DNA of 64,000 nucleotides from a marine group bacterium Sva0996 bin134. GTDB lineage: Bacteria; Actinomycetota; Acidimicrobiia; Acidimicrobiales; Bin134. Below, in pieces: positions 15,845-25,190 of the stretch. The notes below the pieces were generated by a model. That model had not been told where the DNA came from and did no database searches. It saw only the letters and a list, made by a program, of their open reading frames with translations. Position numbers and translations under genes: made by a program. The DNA is taken from contig MPNQ01000008.1 in NCBI GenBank assembly GCA_002239105.1, positions 1-64,000 on the forward strand. Direction: 5' to 3'. Within the stretch, counting starts at the first letter, position 1. Each line of letters opens with the position of its first letter.

Positions 15845-16635
15845 TCGTACAGCCTTCGGGTGAAGGTCCTGCTGGCTATCAGCGTTCCGATCAAGATCAG
15901 GGCCAACAGATAGGCCAAGTGTCCAACCAGTTCCCACTCCATCCCGCTGCCGGTACTCAGCGCTCGGCACAGCCTCACGCCGTGCCACACCGGGGTGAGC
16001 CAGGCGATTTGCTCGAGCACGATGGGAAGCTGGGAAACCGGGTAGAAGATGCCGGAGAACAGGAACATGGGCATGATCACAAACCGGGTGTAGGTGCTGA
16101 AGTTGTCGGCGTTGATCCGGGTGGCGACAAAGGCCGCGGTAGGGGTAGCGAAGGCCATGCCGCAAAGGGCGGCGCATAACGGGGCCAGCACCGCCAGCGG
16201 CGACGACACTGACCCAAAGGCGGCCATAACCCCCAAGAACACGAAGCTGGCCAACGTCACCCGGAAGGCCATGTAGCTGAAATGGCCCAGCAGAATGTCG
16301 CGGCCCCGCAGCGGGGAAGAGGCCATGGCCATATAGGTGCGGTACCACTTGAAGCCGCCCAGCACCGGGTAGGTGGACTCATTGACGGCGAGCATCATGG
16401 CATTGCCGGCCAGTAACCCGGGGGCCAGGAAATCCAGATAGTCAAGCCCGCCTAGGTCCCGGCCGGAACCCACTTCGGCATCGACCAGCGAGCCCAGACC
16501 CAATCCCATGGCGGCCAGGAACAGAATCGGACTCAAGAAACTGGTCAGCAGCGAGCCTTTCCAGTTCCGCCGATAGGTCAGCAACCAGTACTCGACGGCC
16601 AGTTGAGTGCTGGGGACCACTGCGGCGCGGGCCAT
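15841..16635 (-). CDS. ABC-2 type transporter permease (first)
   Basis: 264 residues. Its ATG overlaps the ATPase stop (TGATG). Six hydrophobic stretches and the NodJ-like motifs LAPGLLAGNAMMLAVNES, FKWYRTYMAMASSPL and MFLFSGIFYPVSQLP with WLTPVWHGVRLCR are present. It shares the overall plan of the second permease (G-L-L-A-x-x-A-M, W-x-x-P-V/L-Y/W-H-G-V), so the two arose by duplication and probably form a heterodimer in the cytoplasmic membrane driven by the ATPase upstream. Confidence 0.9.
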   Translation of the reverse strand: MARAAVVPSTQLAVEYWLLTYRRNWKGSLLTSFLSPILFLAAMGLGLGSLVDAEVGSGRDLGGLDYLDFLAPGLLAGNAMMLAVNESTYPVLGGFKWYRTYMAMASSPLRGRDILLGHFSYMAFRVTLASFVFLGVMAAFGSVSSPLAVLAPLCAALCGMAFATPTAAFVATRINADNFSTYTRFVIMPMFLFSGIFYPVSQLPIVLEQIAWLTPVWHGVRLCRALSTGSGMEWELVGHLAYLLALILIGTLIASRTFTRRLYE

Positions 16636-17582
16636 CAGTCCACCAGCGAGCGGCCGGTCAGGTGCAAGAAGACGTCTTCGAGGGTGCTGCGGCGCACCAG
16701 CACGCTTTCATGTTCGACCTCCCCGAGCAGGGCAACCAACCGTTCGCCCTGATCGGTGTAGAGCAGCACCCGATCGGGCAGCTCCTCCACTCGCTCATAG
16801 AGCTCGTCCTTCGCCTGGGTCTCGGGGCTCTCGCCCAAGCGGCGCAACGCTTCGGCCATCACGGTTACTTGTCCGTGGGTTCGCACCTCCACCACCTCGC
16901 GGGTGGAGTAGCGCTCAATCAACTGGCGGGGCGAGCCCTCGGCCACGATCTTGCCTCGGTCCATCACCACCAATCGGTCGCAGAGCTGCTCGGCCTCGTC
17001 CATGTAGTGGGTGGTGAGCACTTGGGTCACCCCTTGGCGCTTCAACGTCCACAGCCGCTCCCACACCACATGGCGGGCTTGGGGGTCGAGGCCGGTGGTG
17101 GGCTCATCTAACAGCAGCACCTCCGGTTCGCTGATCAAGGCCCGGGCGATGGTCAGTCGGCGTTTCATGCCCCCCGACAGCGGTTCCACGTGGTCGTTGG
17201 CCCGCTCGGTGAGCTGTACGAACTCCAACAACTCAGCGATGCGGGTGCGCAGCATTGACCGGGGCAGGTCGAAGTAGCGCCCATAGACGTACAGGTTCTC
17301 GGCCACCGACAACTCTTCGTCAAGGTTGTCCTGCTGGGGGACCACCCCGAGTCGAGACCGGATGTTGGTGCCCTCACGAGAAGGGTCCATCCCCAAGATG
17401 CGCAGGGCCCCGCCGGAGGGATCAGAAACGCAGCCGATCATCCGCATGGTGGACGACTTGCCCGCGCCGTTAGGCCCCAGAAAGCCGAAGACCTCGCCCC
17501 GTTCGACCTCGAAGTCGATGCCGTCGACCGCAGTGAAGTCGCCGAACCGTTTGGTCAGCCCCCACGCCGCGATCAAAGACAC
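16635..17582 (-). CDS. ABC transporter ATP-binding protein (NodI/DrrA-like)
   Basis: 315 residues from GTG 17582 (VSLIAAWGLTKRFG); another GTG 7 codons earlier at 17603 cannot be excluded. Walker A GPNGAGKSST, Q-loop VVPQQDNLDEELSV, signature LSGGMKRRL, Walker B VLLLDEPTTGLDP and switch His in LTTHYMDEAEQL are all intact. The C-terminal about 90 residues (VVEVRTHGQVTVMAEALRRL; LEDVFLHLTGR) match DrrA/NodI-type ATPases, which pair with ABC-2 permeases. It heads the three-gene exporter operon, each junction overlapping by 1-4 bp. Confidence 0.93.
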   Translation of the reverse strand: MSLIAAWGLTKRFGDFTAVDGIDFEVERGEVFGFLGPNGAGKSSTMRMIGCVSDPSGGALRILGMDPSREGTNIRSRLGVVPQQDNLDEELSVAENLYVYGRYFDLPRSMLRTRIAELLEFVQLTERANDHVEPLSGGMKRRLTIARALISEPEVLLLDEPTTGLDPQARHVVWERLWTLKRQGVTQVLTTHYMDEAEQLCDRLVVMDRGKIVAEGSPRQLIERYSTREVVEVRTHGQVTVMAEALRRLGESPETQAKDELYERVEELPDRVLLYTDQGERLVALLGEVEHESVLVRRSTLEDVFLHLTGRSLVD

Positions 17583-17744
17583 TTGGTGAGGATACGGCCA
17601 CACCGCTGCCCGCGGGCAGTTCTGAATCGATGACTATTTGATGTGATGGCCCGAACCAGCGCCTGCGTGCAGACCCCGTTGCTGTTGATGGGCCATGATG
17701 GGGCACATGAGCTACATGACTTGTCGAATAGCCAGGAGATGCGT

Positions 17745-19751
17745 ATGAGCTACGAGCATCTGCTGTCACCGGGGCGCATCGGCGCTATGGAGCTTCGCAA
17801 TCGGCTGATCATGGCCCCGATGGGGGAAGAACTGGGCGATGAGAACGGCGAGGTGTCCGACGGCCAGGCCGCCTACCTGGAAGCTAGGGCCAAGGGCGGC
17901 ATGGCCGTGGTGATGCTGGGGTCGGTGGGAGTGGCCCATCCGGTGGGCTGTTCCAACAAGCGCCAGACCGCCATCTCCGAGGACCGGTTCATCCCATCGT
18001 GGAAGCGGGCGGCCGACCGGGTCCACGCCCACGGCGGCAAGATCGCCATGCAGCTCACCCACGCCGGCAAGATGGGCCTTCAGGACACCATGGCTGGCCG
18101 TCCCATGTGGGTTCCCTCGCAGCCCGGGGAAATGACCGTCGACCCGCTGTACGGGATGGTCACCGCCGAAGAGGGCGCCATGATGGCCGAGCCGTTCATG
18201 GCCCCCACCTCCAATCCCCACTACCGGGTGATGGACCACGACGACATCGCCACCGTGGTCGACCAGTTCGCATCAGCCACTGTGCGGGCGCGGGAGGCCG
18301 GGGTGGACGCGGTGGAGTTGCACAGCGGCCACGGCTACCTCATCGACGCCTTCTTGTCGCCCACCATCAACACCCGCGACGACGAATACGGGGGGTCGAG
18401 AGAGAACCGGGCCCGGTTCCTGGTGGAGATACTCACCGAGATCCGCCGGCGGGTGGGCGACGACTACGCCATGTGGGTGCGGCTCAACAGCACCGAGGTG
18501 GGCATCGACGGCATCGTCCTCGACGACGCCCTCTACAACGCCCGGGTCGCGGCTGCGGCCGGGGCTGATGCCATCCACGTTTCGGCCTACCACGACCCGG
18601 GAATCGCCACCGGACCCACCGATTCCTACGGCCCCCACGAGCCCGAGCTGCTGGTGCCCAACGCGGCTGCAGTCAAAGCCGAAGTGGACGTTCCCGTTAT
18701 CGCGGTGGGGCGGATCAGCCCCGAAGCCGCCGACAGCCACATCGCCGAGGGCAAGTACGACTATGTGGCCATGGGCCGCAAGATCCTGGCCGACCCCGAC
18801 CTACCCAACAAGCTGGCCGAGGGCCGCTCCGATGATGTGCGCCCCTGCGTGTACCACTACCGCTGCATCGGCAACATCTTTCTGCGGGTGGGCACCCGGT
18901 GTGCGGGCAACGGCTTCTTGGGCCGGGAGGATGAGCTGACCGCCGAGGCCGCGCCGGCTGCGAAGAAGGTGCTGGTGATCGGGGGCGGACCTTCGGGCAT
19001 GGAGACGGCCCGGGTGGCTGCTCTGCGAGGCCATGAGGTGATCCTGGCCGAGGGGTCCAACCGGCTCGGCGGCCGGTGGGCGTTGGCCTCGGCTACCAGC
19101 GACGTGAACGCCGAGCTCATGGAGTGGTTCGAGCGCCAGCTCGATCAGCTCGGAGTAGACGTGCGACTCAATACCCGGTTGGACGCGGGCGCCTCCAGCG
19201 CCCTGTCGCCCGACGCGGTCGTGGTCGCGGTGGGCGGACAATGGGGCCGCCCCGCAGTCGACGGCATCGACGGCCCCAACGTGTGGGGAGTGGACGATCT
19301 CGCTCCTTGGCTGCTCGACGGCATTCCGCTGAATGCCGCCCGGGTGGCAGTTCTGGGCGGGGACCTGCCCGGTCTGGGCGTCACCGAGACCGCCCACCAT
19401 CAAGGTGCTGAGGTCACGCTGATCGAATCCGGCCCGGCGTTCGGCTTCTCTTTAGGATTGCCTGGGCGCTGGCGAGTGGTCAACGATCTCGGCCAAGCCG
19501 GAGTGAACCTGGTCACCGGTGCCGAAGTTGTGGCTGTCACCGACGACGGCGTGGTGTGGCGCACCAACGGCGCTGAGCAGACCACGCCTGCCGATTTGGT
19601 GGTGGTGACCTCTGAGCTGGCGGCTGATACATCGCTGGCTGATGAGCTGAGATCGTCTGGTGCAGAGGTCCACTCGGTGGGCGACTGCGCCGAACCGGGA
19701 TTCCTGGAAGGAGCAATGCGGTCCGCGGTCGAGCTGGCGGCCACGCTGTAG
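17745..19751 (+). CDS. FMN/FAD/Fe-S NADH:flavin oxidoreductase (2,4-dienoyl-CoA reductase-like)
   Basis: 668 residues from ATG 17745, with AGGAG 6 nt upstream. Residues 1-350 form an Old-Yellow-Enzyme barrel (LLSPGRIGAMELRNRLIMAP; AGVDAVELHSGHGYLI; RDDEYGGSRENRARFLVE), followed by a Rossmann FAD/NAD part (VLVIGGGPSGMETARVAAL). The Fe-S motif between them is unusual: Cys368-x2-His371-x2-Cys374-x11-Cys386, where the trimethylamine dehydrogenase/DCR group has Cys at the second position. Members reduce enoyl-CoA esters or demethylate amines. It starts a catabolic gene series and is followed 18 bp later by a FAA-hydrolase family gene, so they probably share an mRNA. Confidence 0.88.
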   Translation: MSYEHLLSPGRIGAMELRNRLIMAPMGEELGDENGEVSDGQAAYLEARAKGGMAVVMLGSVGVAHPVGCSNKRQTAISEDRFIPSWKRAADRVHAHGGKIAMQLTHAGKMGLQDTMAGRPMWVPSQPGEMTVDPLYGMVTAEEGAMMAEPFMAPTSNPHYRVMDHDDIATVVDQFASATVRAREAGVDAVELHSGHGYLIDAFLSPTINTRDDEYGGSRENRARFLVEILTEIRRRVGDDYAMWVRLNSTEVGIDGIVLDDALYNARVAAAAGADAIHVSAYHDPGIATGPTDSYGPHEPELLVPNAAAVKAEVDVPVIAVGRISPEAADSHIAEGKYDYVAMGRKILADPDLPNKLAEGRSDDVRPCVYHYRCIGNIFLRVGTRCAGNGFLGREDELTAEAAPAAKKVLVIGGGPSGMETARVAALRGHEVILAEGSNRLGGRWALASATSDVNAELMEWFERQLDQLGVDVRLNTRLDAGASSALSPDAVVVAVGGQWGRPAVDGIDGPNVWGVDDLAPWLLDGIPLNAARVAVLGGDLPGLGVTETAHHQGAEVTLIESGPAFGFSLGLPGRWRVVNDLGQAGVNLVTGAEVVAVTDDGVVWRTNGAEQTTPADLVVVTSELAADTSLADELRSSGAEVHSVGDCAEPGFLEGAMRSAVELAATL

Positions 19752-19769
19752 CCCAATGAGGAGTTCGCA

Positions 19770-20594
19770 ATGAGCTTTCGACTGGCCAACCGCGCTGGGG
19801 AGGCGGTCCTGCTGGACGGCGGTGACTACTGGGGATTGGGCGTTGACCCGATGGATGCGCTGACTCGTAATGATGAGCTTCACCACCGTTGGGCCAACAG
19901 GGGCACCCCCGACGGCCAGGTGAGCCCGGCGGATTTGGGACCGCCGGTGCCCGATCCCAAGCAGGTGTTCGCTTATGGGCTCAACTACCGCGACCACGTC
20001 GAAGAGATGGACGAGGTGGATTATCTGGGCCGGACCACAAGCGAGGCGCCGGTGGTGTTCACCAAGTTTCCCGACTGCCTGGTCGGCCCGGGTGCTCCGG
20101 TCAAGTTGGTGGGAGACCAGTGCGACTACGAGTGCGAGTTGGTGGCAGTGATGGGGGCTGAGTCCAGGGACGTCGACCAGGCCCAGGCCTGGGACCGGGT
20201 GGCTGGACTGATGATCGGCCAGGACATATCCGACCGGGCCCTCCAGGTGGCCGCCACTCCGCCCCAATTCAACCTGGGCAAGTCCCGAGAGTCTTTCGGC
20301 CCTACCGGCCCCGCATTGGTGAGCCCCGACCTAGTGGACAACCCCGACGATCTGGCCATTTCATGCCGCATCAACGGCGAGGTGCGCCAAAGCAGCCGCA
20401 CCAGCTATCTCATGCGTCCGGTGGCCGAGATTGTCTCCTACTTGTCAGCCATCCTCACCCTGCATCCCGGCGATCTCATATTCACCGGCACCCCCGGCGG
20501 CGTCGGCCACGCTCAGGGCCTTTACTTGAAGCCCGGCGATGTGATCCTTTCCGAGATCGAAGGCCTCGGAGCACTGGAGAACTCCTGCATCTAA
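19770..20594 (+). CDS. Fumarylacetoacetate (FAA) hydrolase family protein
   Basis: 274 residues with GAGGAG upstream of ATG 19770. The FAH C-terminal domain is clear: FAYGLNYRDHVEEM, PVVFTKFPDCLVGPG, CDYECELVAVMG (metal-binding Glu-x-Glu type), MIGQDISDRALQ, SYLSAILTLHPGDLIFTGT and GGVGHAQGLYLKPGD. Family members hydrolyse C-C bonds in acylpyruvates or act as 2-keto-acid decarboxylase/hydratases in aromatic and other ring degradation. Coming right after the dienoyl-CoA-reductase-like enzyme it suits a degradation pathway. The stop overlaps that of the convergent BKACE gene (CTAA). Confidence 0.88.
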   Translation: MSFRLANRAGEAVLLDGGDYWGLGVDPMDALTRNDELHHRWANRGTPDGQVSPADLGPPVPDPKQVFAYGLNYRDHVEEMDEVDYLGRTTSEAPVVFTKFPDCLVGPGAPVKLVGDQCDYECELVAVMGAESRDVDQAQAWDRVAGLMIGQDISDRALQVAATPPQFNLGKSRESFGPTGPALVSPDLVDNPDDLAISCRINGEVRQSSRTSYLMRPVAEIVSYLSAILTLHPGDLIFTGTPGGVGHAQGLYLKPGDVILSEIEGLGALENSCI

Positions 20595-21493
20595 GGCAGG
20601 CCCAGCATGTCGGCGGCTTGGTCGCAGGTCGCGATAGGACGGCCTACTTCGTTGCACAGAGCGACCGCTGCGGCCAGCAGTTCTTGGTTGGTGGGGGAGC
20701 GATCTGGATCGTAGAACTCCTCGATGCCCACGTGGAGGTGGCCGCCCAACTCCAGCGCTAGGCGGGGCAGGGGGGTGGCCATGAGGTCGCCGCCCCAAAC
20801 CGACACCGACCAGGGGATGTCGGTGGCCTCCAGCATGTCCAGATAGGCCAGCAGGGCGTGTTTGGTGGGGGAGAGGCCGAAGGTCACGCCCTTGGACCGG
20901 CGAGTGAGCCCCCATTCGGCTCCGAAATAGAGCTTGGCCATCGACCCCGCAGGTAGCTGCCCGGCCCGGTAATAGGAGAGCACGCACTGCAAGAAGCCGG
21001 GCTCGTAGATGGCCAGCGCTGGTCCCCAGCCGTTGTCCCGACACAGGTCGAAGCTGGCCCGGATATCGGCATAGTCGTTCTTGTAGGTGCCGCCTACCGG
21101 CAGACCGTCGGGTCCGGCCGCGCCGATGTTGGTGGAGCCGGGGTCCACAACTCCCATGCGTAAGGGCAACTCGGCGGCGATCATGGCCATGTGCGCATTC
21201 TTGGCCTGGTGGTCGGCTCCTGAGGTGAGCGTGGGATACCACAGGGCGTCGGGTCGGGCAGCCAGCACCGGGGTCATGGCCTCGATGTAAGGGCTGGCGG
21301 CCGCCTCCCCGGTGAGGCTGATGTCGAAGTTGTGGGTGTGGATGATGGCTGCCCCGCCGTCCAGACAGGCCAGAGAGACGTCTCGGATGGCCTCTGAGCT
21401 GAGCGGAACGTTGGGATTGATGTCGGGGCTGGTGATGCCGTTGATGGCCACCTCGATGATGACCGGGATTTCCTCGTTTGCAACTGCTGCCAT
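20591..21493 (-). CDS. BKACE (DUF849) beta-keto acid cleavage enzyme
   Basis: 300 residues. The zinc ligands of the 3-keto-5-aminohexanoate cleavage family are seen as AAIIHTHNF and GGHLHVGIEEFYDP, with the substrate loop SGADHQAKNAHMAMI and the closing NQELLAAAVALCNEVGRPI. BKACE enzymes exchange the CoA of acetyl-CoA with a beta-keto acid to give acetoacetate and a new CoA ester; which keto acid is used is set by pocket residues I cannot assign. It is divergent from the MaoC gene, 12 bp between starts, and convergent with the FAA hydrolase. Confidence 0.9.
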   Translation of the reverse strand: MAAVANEEIPVIIEVAINGITSPDINPNVPLSSEAIRDVSLACLDGGAAIIHTHNFDISLTGEAAASPYIEAMTPVLAARPDALWYPTLTSGADHQAKNAHMAMIAAELPLRMGVVDPGSTNIGAAGPDGLPVGGTYKNDYADIRASFDLCRDNGWGPALAIYEPGFLQCVLSYYRAGQLPAGSMAKLYFGAEWGLTRRSKGVTFGLSPTKHALLAYLDMLEATDIPWSVSVWGGDLMATPLPRLALELGGHLHVGIEEFYDPDRSPTNQELLAAAVALCNEVGRPIATCDQAADMLGLP

Positions 21494-21505
21494 GGGCTGA
21501 GACTA

Positions 21506-22537
21506 ATGCCGGTTCCGGTGGTCAACGGTTGGCGTGGTTTACTTCGGGGCGTGGTTGCACCGGCAGGAGACGGTCCTTGGTTCGAGGATTTCACGGTCGG
21601 AGAGCAGCTCGACCCTGCCCCGGCGATCACCATTGGACCGGGCGAAGTTGCCGCATACCAGGCGATTTGCGGCGATCCGCTGGCCATCAGCCTGAGCAGC
21701 CCACTGGCCGAGGTCATCACCGGCGAGCCCGGCGCGGTGGTCAACCCCGCCCTGGTGTTGCAAGTGGCAATCGGCCAGTCCACCGTGGCCACCCGCAAAG
21801 TGGTGGCCAACTTGTTCTATCGCGGGGTGCGCCAGCTCCGCACCGTGCGGGTGGGTGACACACTCTCCACGGTGGTCAACGTGCGGGGCCTGCGGGAGGC
21901 GTCGGCTCGGCCCGACCGTCCCCCTCGGGGTTTGGTGCTGCTCGGAATGCGAACCCACGATGATCACGGACGACTGGTGCTGGACTTCGAGAGGTGTGCC
22001 CTGGTGCGCCGCCAATCTGATGCTCCCACTGGCCATGCCGATGATTTGGGGGGCACCCCTGAAGATCTCGACATGGCTCCCTTTGCCGAAGCTGTCCCGG
22101 TCGACTGGGACTTGAACCCGCTCGGAGACCCCCAGAAGTGGCCGGTGGGGGAGACCCGCCGCGATCCGCTACGGGACACTGTGACTGATGCTCCCGCATT
22201 GGCCCGGCTTACTCAGAACTTGGCCCCGCCCCACCGGGATGCGTCGCTGGGCCAGGGGGGCAAGCGGCTGGTGTACGGCGGCCACACCGTAGGGCTGGCC
22301 CAGGCCGGACTGGTGCGACTGTTGCCCACTGCGGCCACGGTGGTGGGTTGGCACTTGTGCGACCACACCGGACCCGTGTTCGAAGACGATGTGGTAGACG
22401 TGGCCGCCACCCTCGACGCCGCGCAGCCGGTTGCCAATGGCCGTCTGCTGGCCTTCACCGTGATGGTGCAGGCCGAGCGCAACGGCGCCGAACCAATTCC
22501 AGTGCTGGACTGGCGGCCGATTGTGCTGGCCCCGTGA
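21506..22537 (+). CDS. MaoC-like (double hot-dog) dehydratase
   Basis: 343 residues from ATG 21506; GTG 21551, giving VVAPAGDGPWFEDFTVGEQL, is an alternative nearer to the usual family start. The N-terminal part matches mesaconyl-CoA-hydratase-like proteins (WFEDFTVGEQL; LVLQVAIGQSTVATRKVV; NLFYRGVRQLRTVRVGDTL) and a second hot-dog begins at ALARLTQNLAPPHRDA and KRLVYGGHTVGLAQAGLV, resembling the N-x4-D/H catalytic segment of MaoC hydratases. It probably adds water to an enoyl-CoA. The stop overlaps the next start (GTGA), linking it with the phosphatase gene. Confidence 0.85.
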   Translation: MPVPVVNGWRGLLRGVVAPAGDGPWFEDFTVGEQLDPAPAITIGPGEVAAYQAICGDPLAISLSSPLAEVITGEPGAVVNPALVLQVAIGQSTVATRKVVANLFYRGVRQLRTVRVGDTLSTVVNVRGLREASARPDRPPRGLVLLGMRTHDDHGRLVLDFERCALVRRQSDAPTGHADDLGGTPEDLDMAPFAEAVPVDWDLNPLGDPQKWPVGETRRDPLRDTVTDAPALARLTQNLAPPHRDASLGQGGKRLVYGGHTVGLAQAGLVRLLPTAATVVGWHLCDHTGPVFEDDVVDVAATLDAAQPVANGRLLAFTVMVQAERNGAEPIPVLDWRPIVLAP

Positions 22538-23295
22538 GCGATACTCCAGAGCCCACCGATCATGAGCTGGCCCACTGGTTGGCCCAACAGGCTGGCGAGC
22601 AGCTCCAGACGCTGTCAGATGAGATGGAGGAATCCCGGGCCGGCTACCTCCACCGCGAGATGGCCGGCGACCAGCTCAGCCACCGCTATCTCACCGGGGC
22701 GCTGGCCCAGCTGCGGCCGGGTGACAAGGTGCTGTCGGAGGAAGGGCGAGATGACCGCTCCCGCCTGGACGCCGAGCGCGTGTGGATTGTCGATCCGCTG
22801 GACGGCTCGTCGGACTACGCCGACCAGTGGAGCGACACCTGGGCGGTGCACGTGGGCCTGGCGGTGAACGGCGAACCGGCTGCTGGAGCGGTGTCGGTGC
22901 CTCCTTGGGGGCGCACATTCAGCACGATCAGCCCCGATGGTCCTCCGGTCGACAATGGCCGAAAGCGGCCGCTGGTAGTGATGTCCCGCTCCCGAGTGCG
23001 GTGGGACAGTCACCGCCTGGCCCGTCACCTCGACGCTGACGTCTACGGCGTGGGCTCGGCCGGGGTCAAGGCCATGGCCGTGGTCACCGGCGAGGCCGAT
23101 GCCTGGGTCCACGCCGGGGGGCTGTATGAGTGGGACACCTGTGCCCCGGCTGCCATCGCCTTGGCGGCTGGTCTGCACGCCTCCCACCTCGACGGCTCCC
23201 CACTTCGCTACAACCGCAATGACCTAGCCCAGTGGGGCATTCTCATCTGCCGTCCTGAACTGGCTATAGACCTCCAGGACGCATTCGCGGCCTGA
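22534..23295 (+). CDS. Inositol monophosphatase family protein (CysQ-like)
   Basis: 253 residues from GTG 22534, which overlaps the MaoC stop by 4 bp. Metal-site motifs of the Li+-sensitive phosphatase family are intact: LSEEGRDD (Glu-Glu), VWIVDPLDGSSDYAD (D-P-x-D-G-S) and LYEWDTCAPAAIALAAG (W-D-x-x-A). The short length and DPLDGSSDY favour a 3'-phosphoadenosine 5'-phosphate or inositol phosphate phosphatase like CysQ; the substrate is not proved. Cytosolic. Whether it shares a pathway with the neighbouring catabolic genes is unclear. Confidence 0.88.
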   Translation: MSDTPEPTDHELAHWLAQQAGEQLQTLSDEMEESRAGYLHREMAGDQLSHRYLTGALAQLRPGDKVLSEEGRDDRSRLDAERVWIVDPLDGSSDYADQWSDTWAVHVGLAVNGEPAAGAVSVPPWGRTFSTISPDGPPVDNGRKRPLVVMSRSRVRWDSHRLARHLDADVYGVGSAGVKAMAVVTGEADAWVHAGGLYEWDTCAPAAIALAAGLHASHLDGSPLRYNRNDLAQWGILICRPELAIDLQDAFAA

Positions 23296-23313
23296 GGTAT
23301 CTAATCTCCGACT

Positions 23314-24351
23314 ATGAGAATTGGCATACTCGGGGCGGCGTGGATCGGGCCAATGGGACTCATCGAGCCGGCCAAGGAGGTCGACGGGGTGGAGGTGGCC
23401 GCGGTGGCGGCCCGCGATCCGCAACGGGCCCAGGACTATGCCACCGAGCACGGCATTCACTTGGCGTTTGAAAGCTACGACGCTCTGTTGGCTTCCGACG
23501 AGATCGACGCGGTGTACAACCCGCTGCCCAACTCCCATCACGCCCGCTGGACCATTGCTGCTCTGGAGGCAGGCAAACCGGTGCTGCTGGAGAAGCCCTT
23601 TACGGCCAATGCCGACGAGGCCCGGCAGGTGGCCGAAGCCGCCGAGCAGACCGGGCTGGTGGTGATGGAGGCCTATCACTGGCGCTTCCATCCCCAAGCG
23701 GATCGAGCTATCGAGTTGGTGGCCGAGGGAGCAGTTGGGGAGGTGACCAATGTGGAGGCGGCCATGGTTTTTCCCTCCATGCACGGCCCCGACGACATCC
23801 GCTATCGCTATGACCTGGCCGGGGGCGCCCTGATGGACACCGGCTCCTATGCCCTCAGCAACCTGCGGGCCTTTGGCGAACTCGATGTGGTGCGGGCCGA
23901 GGCCGAGGAGATGGCCCCTGACGTTGATGTTCGCATGACCGCCGAACTGCGCTACCGAGAAGGAGGGGCCACCGCATCCATCACCTCGGCGTTCACAGGA
24001 ACCGGCCAAAAGGCGGAATTGGGCGACCCCGATGCCATCGACCCCGACGCTTTCGAATTCGAGTTCCAGGCCGAGGTGGTGGTGACCGGTTCCGAAGGAC
24101 GGCTGCTTATCGACAACCCGCTTGCGCCCATGTGGGGAAGCGGTCTCACCGTCACCGACCGCGGAGGCCACACCATCCACCATGAAGCCGCCGAGCAAGT
24201 GGGCACCTATACCTGCCAGCTTCGGGCCTTTCGAGCCTGCGTCGAAGATGGCGGGGCCAACCTGTATCCCCCGTCGGAGTCGATCAAGACCATGGAGCTG
24301 ATCGACGCGGTGTATCTGGCCGCGGGGTTGCCGGTGCGGGTGGGGATCTAG
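23314..24351 (+). CDS. Gfo/Idh/MocA family oxidoreductase
   Basis: 345 residues. An N-terminal Rossmann fold (MRIGILGAAWIGPMGLIEPA) is followed by DAVYNPLPNSHHARW and the catalytic-lysine motif GKPVLLEKPFTAN (E-K-P), then a C-terminal alpha/beta substrate domain (MEAYHWRFHPQADRAIEL; DLAGGALMDTGSYALSN). Members oxidise sugars, inositols or dihydrodiols with NAD(P). YHWRFHPQ with G-x-L-M-D-x-G-x-Y is the dihydrodiol/xylose dehydrogenase-like subgroup. The stop abuts, with no gap, the stop of the convergent TIM-barrel isomerase, a typical functional companion. Confidence 0.9.
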   Translation: MRIGILGAAWIGPMGLIEPAKEVDGVEVAAVAARDPQRAQDYATEHGIHLAFESYDALLASDEIDAVYNPLPNSHHARWTIAALEAGKPVLLEKPFTANADEARQVAEAAEQTGLVVMEAYHWRFHPQADRAIELVAEGAVGEVTNVEAAMVFPSMHGPDDIRYRYDLAGGALMDTGSYALSNLRAFGELDVVRAEAEEMAPDVDVRMTAELRYREGGATASITSAFTGTGQKAELGDPDAIDPDAFEFEFQAEVVVTGSEGRLLIDNPLAPMWGSGLTVTDRGGHTIHHEAAEQVGTYTCQLRAFRACVEDGGANLYPPSESIKTMELIDAVYLAAGLPVRVGI

Positions 24352-25182
24352 CTAGCTGCGGGCCTCGTCGAGCACCCGGCGGGTGGCGTCGCCCAGCAGA
24401 CAGGCGAATCCCACCGGACCCAGTGACTCCAGACGGCCTGAGTCGAACACTTCCAGGGTGATGGGTGCCTGGCAGCTGGCACCCCGAATAGTTTGCAGTG
24501 CCCCGGCCAAATCCATCGCCCCATCACCGGGCACGCAGCGGAGATACCTAGTAGCCCACGCCAAGTCATGCGGAGGCTCCGCGGGGGCGTCGTTGAGCTG
24601 GATTGCCCCGATCAGATAACCGGGAATCGCGGCAAAATCGGCGAAGTCGCCGGGGCCGTAGAAGACATGCCAGAAATCCACGGTGAGCCCGCAGTTGGCC
24701 CGACCGGTGGCGGCCACCACCTCGGCGCTGGCCAGCGGGTCGGGGATGGGCCGGTTGCGGCTGAACTCCATATACACGTCCACCCCGACGGCAGCCCCCT
24801 GGTCGGCCAATTCGGCCAAGGCCTCCACCGCCTGCTCTCTGATGGCCGAACCAGGGCACACCAATAGCGTGTTCACCCCTGTGGCCCCCAACGCGGCAGC
24901 CGCCTCGAACACCGTCTCCCGAGGCGCCTCCTCGTAATAGGGCCCACCGGGGTCGTCGGGGCCGACCCAAACGATGGCGGCATCCATGTCCACTACGGCC
25001 AGCCCGGCGTCGCGGATCCGCTCACCGATGGCCGGATCGGGCGGGTACACCGCGGGCCAAAGGGTCAAACCGGCGAATCCGCCGGCAACAGCAGCTTCCA
25101 CCAACGTCTCAATCGGCGGATTGTCCAGCGAACCCGAGCTGAGCACTAGATCGTCAGGGCCGAGAGTCATCTCCCATAGCAT
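24352..25182 (-). CDS. Sugar phosphate isomerase/epimerase-like TIM-barrel protein
   Basis: 276 residues; ATG 25170 (MTLGPDDLVLSS) would also serve as start. The AP-endonuclease-2/xylose-isomerase-like barrel is seen in VEAAVAGGFAGLTLWPAV, AAALGATGVNTLLVCPG, GVDVYMEFSRNRPI (metal Glu), GLTVDFWHVFYG (metal Asp and His), IGAIQLNDAP and the late ITLEVFDSGRL (metal Glu). Such enzymes isomerise or epimerise sugars and inositols. The start is 8 bp from the divergent gene at 25191, and the 3' end meets the Gfo/Idh/MocA oxidoreductase. Confidence 0.85.
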   Translation of the reverse strand: MLWEMTLGPDDLVLSSGSLDNPPIETLVEAAVAGGFAGLTLWPAVYPPDPAIGERIRDAGLAVVDMDAAIVWVGPDDPGGPYYEEAPRETVFEAAAALGATGVNTLLVCPGSAIREQAVEALAELADQGAAVGVDVYMEFSRNRPIPDPLASAEVVAATGRANCGLTVDFWHVFYGPGDFADFAAIPGYLIGAIQLNDAPAEPPHDLAWATRYLRCVPGDGAMDLAGALQTIRGASCQAPITLEVFDSGRLESLGPVGFACLLGDATRRVLDEARS

Positions 25183-25190
25183 GGCACCCC

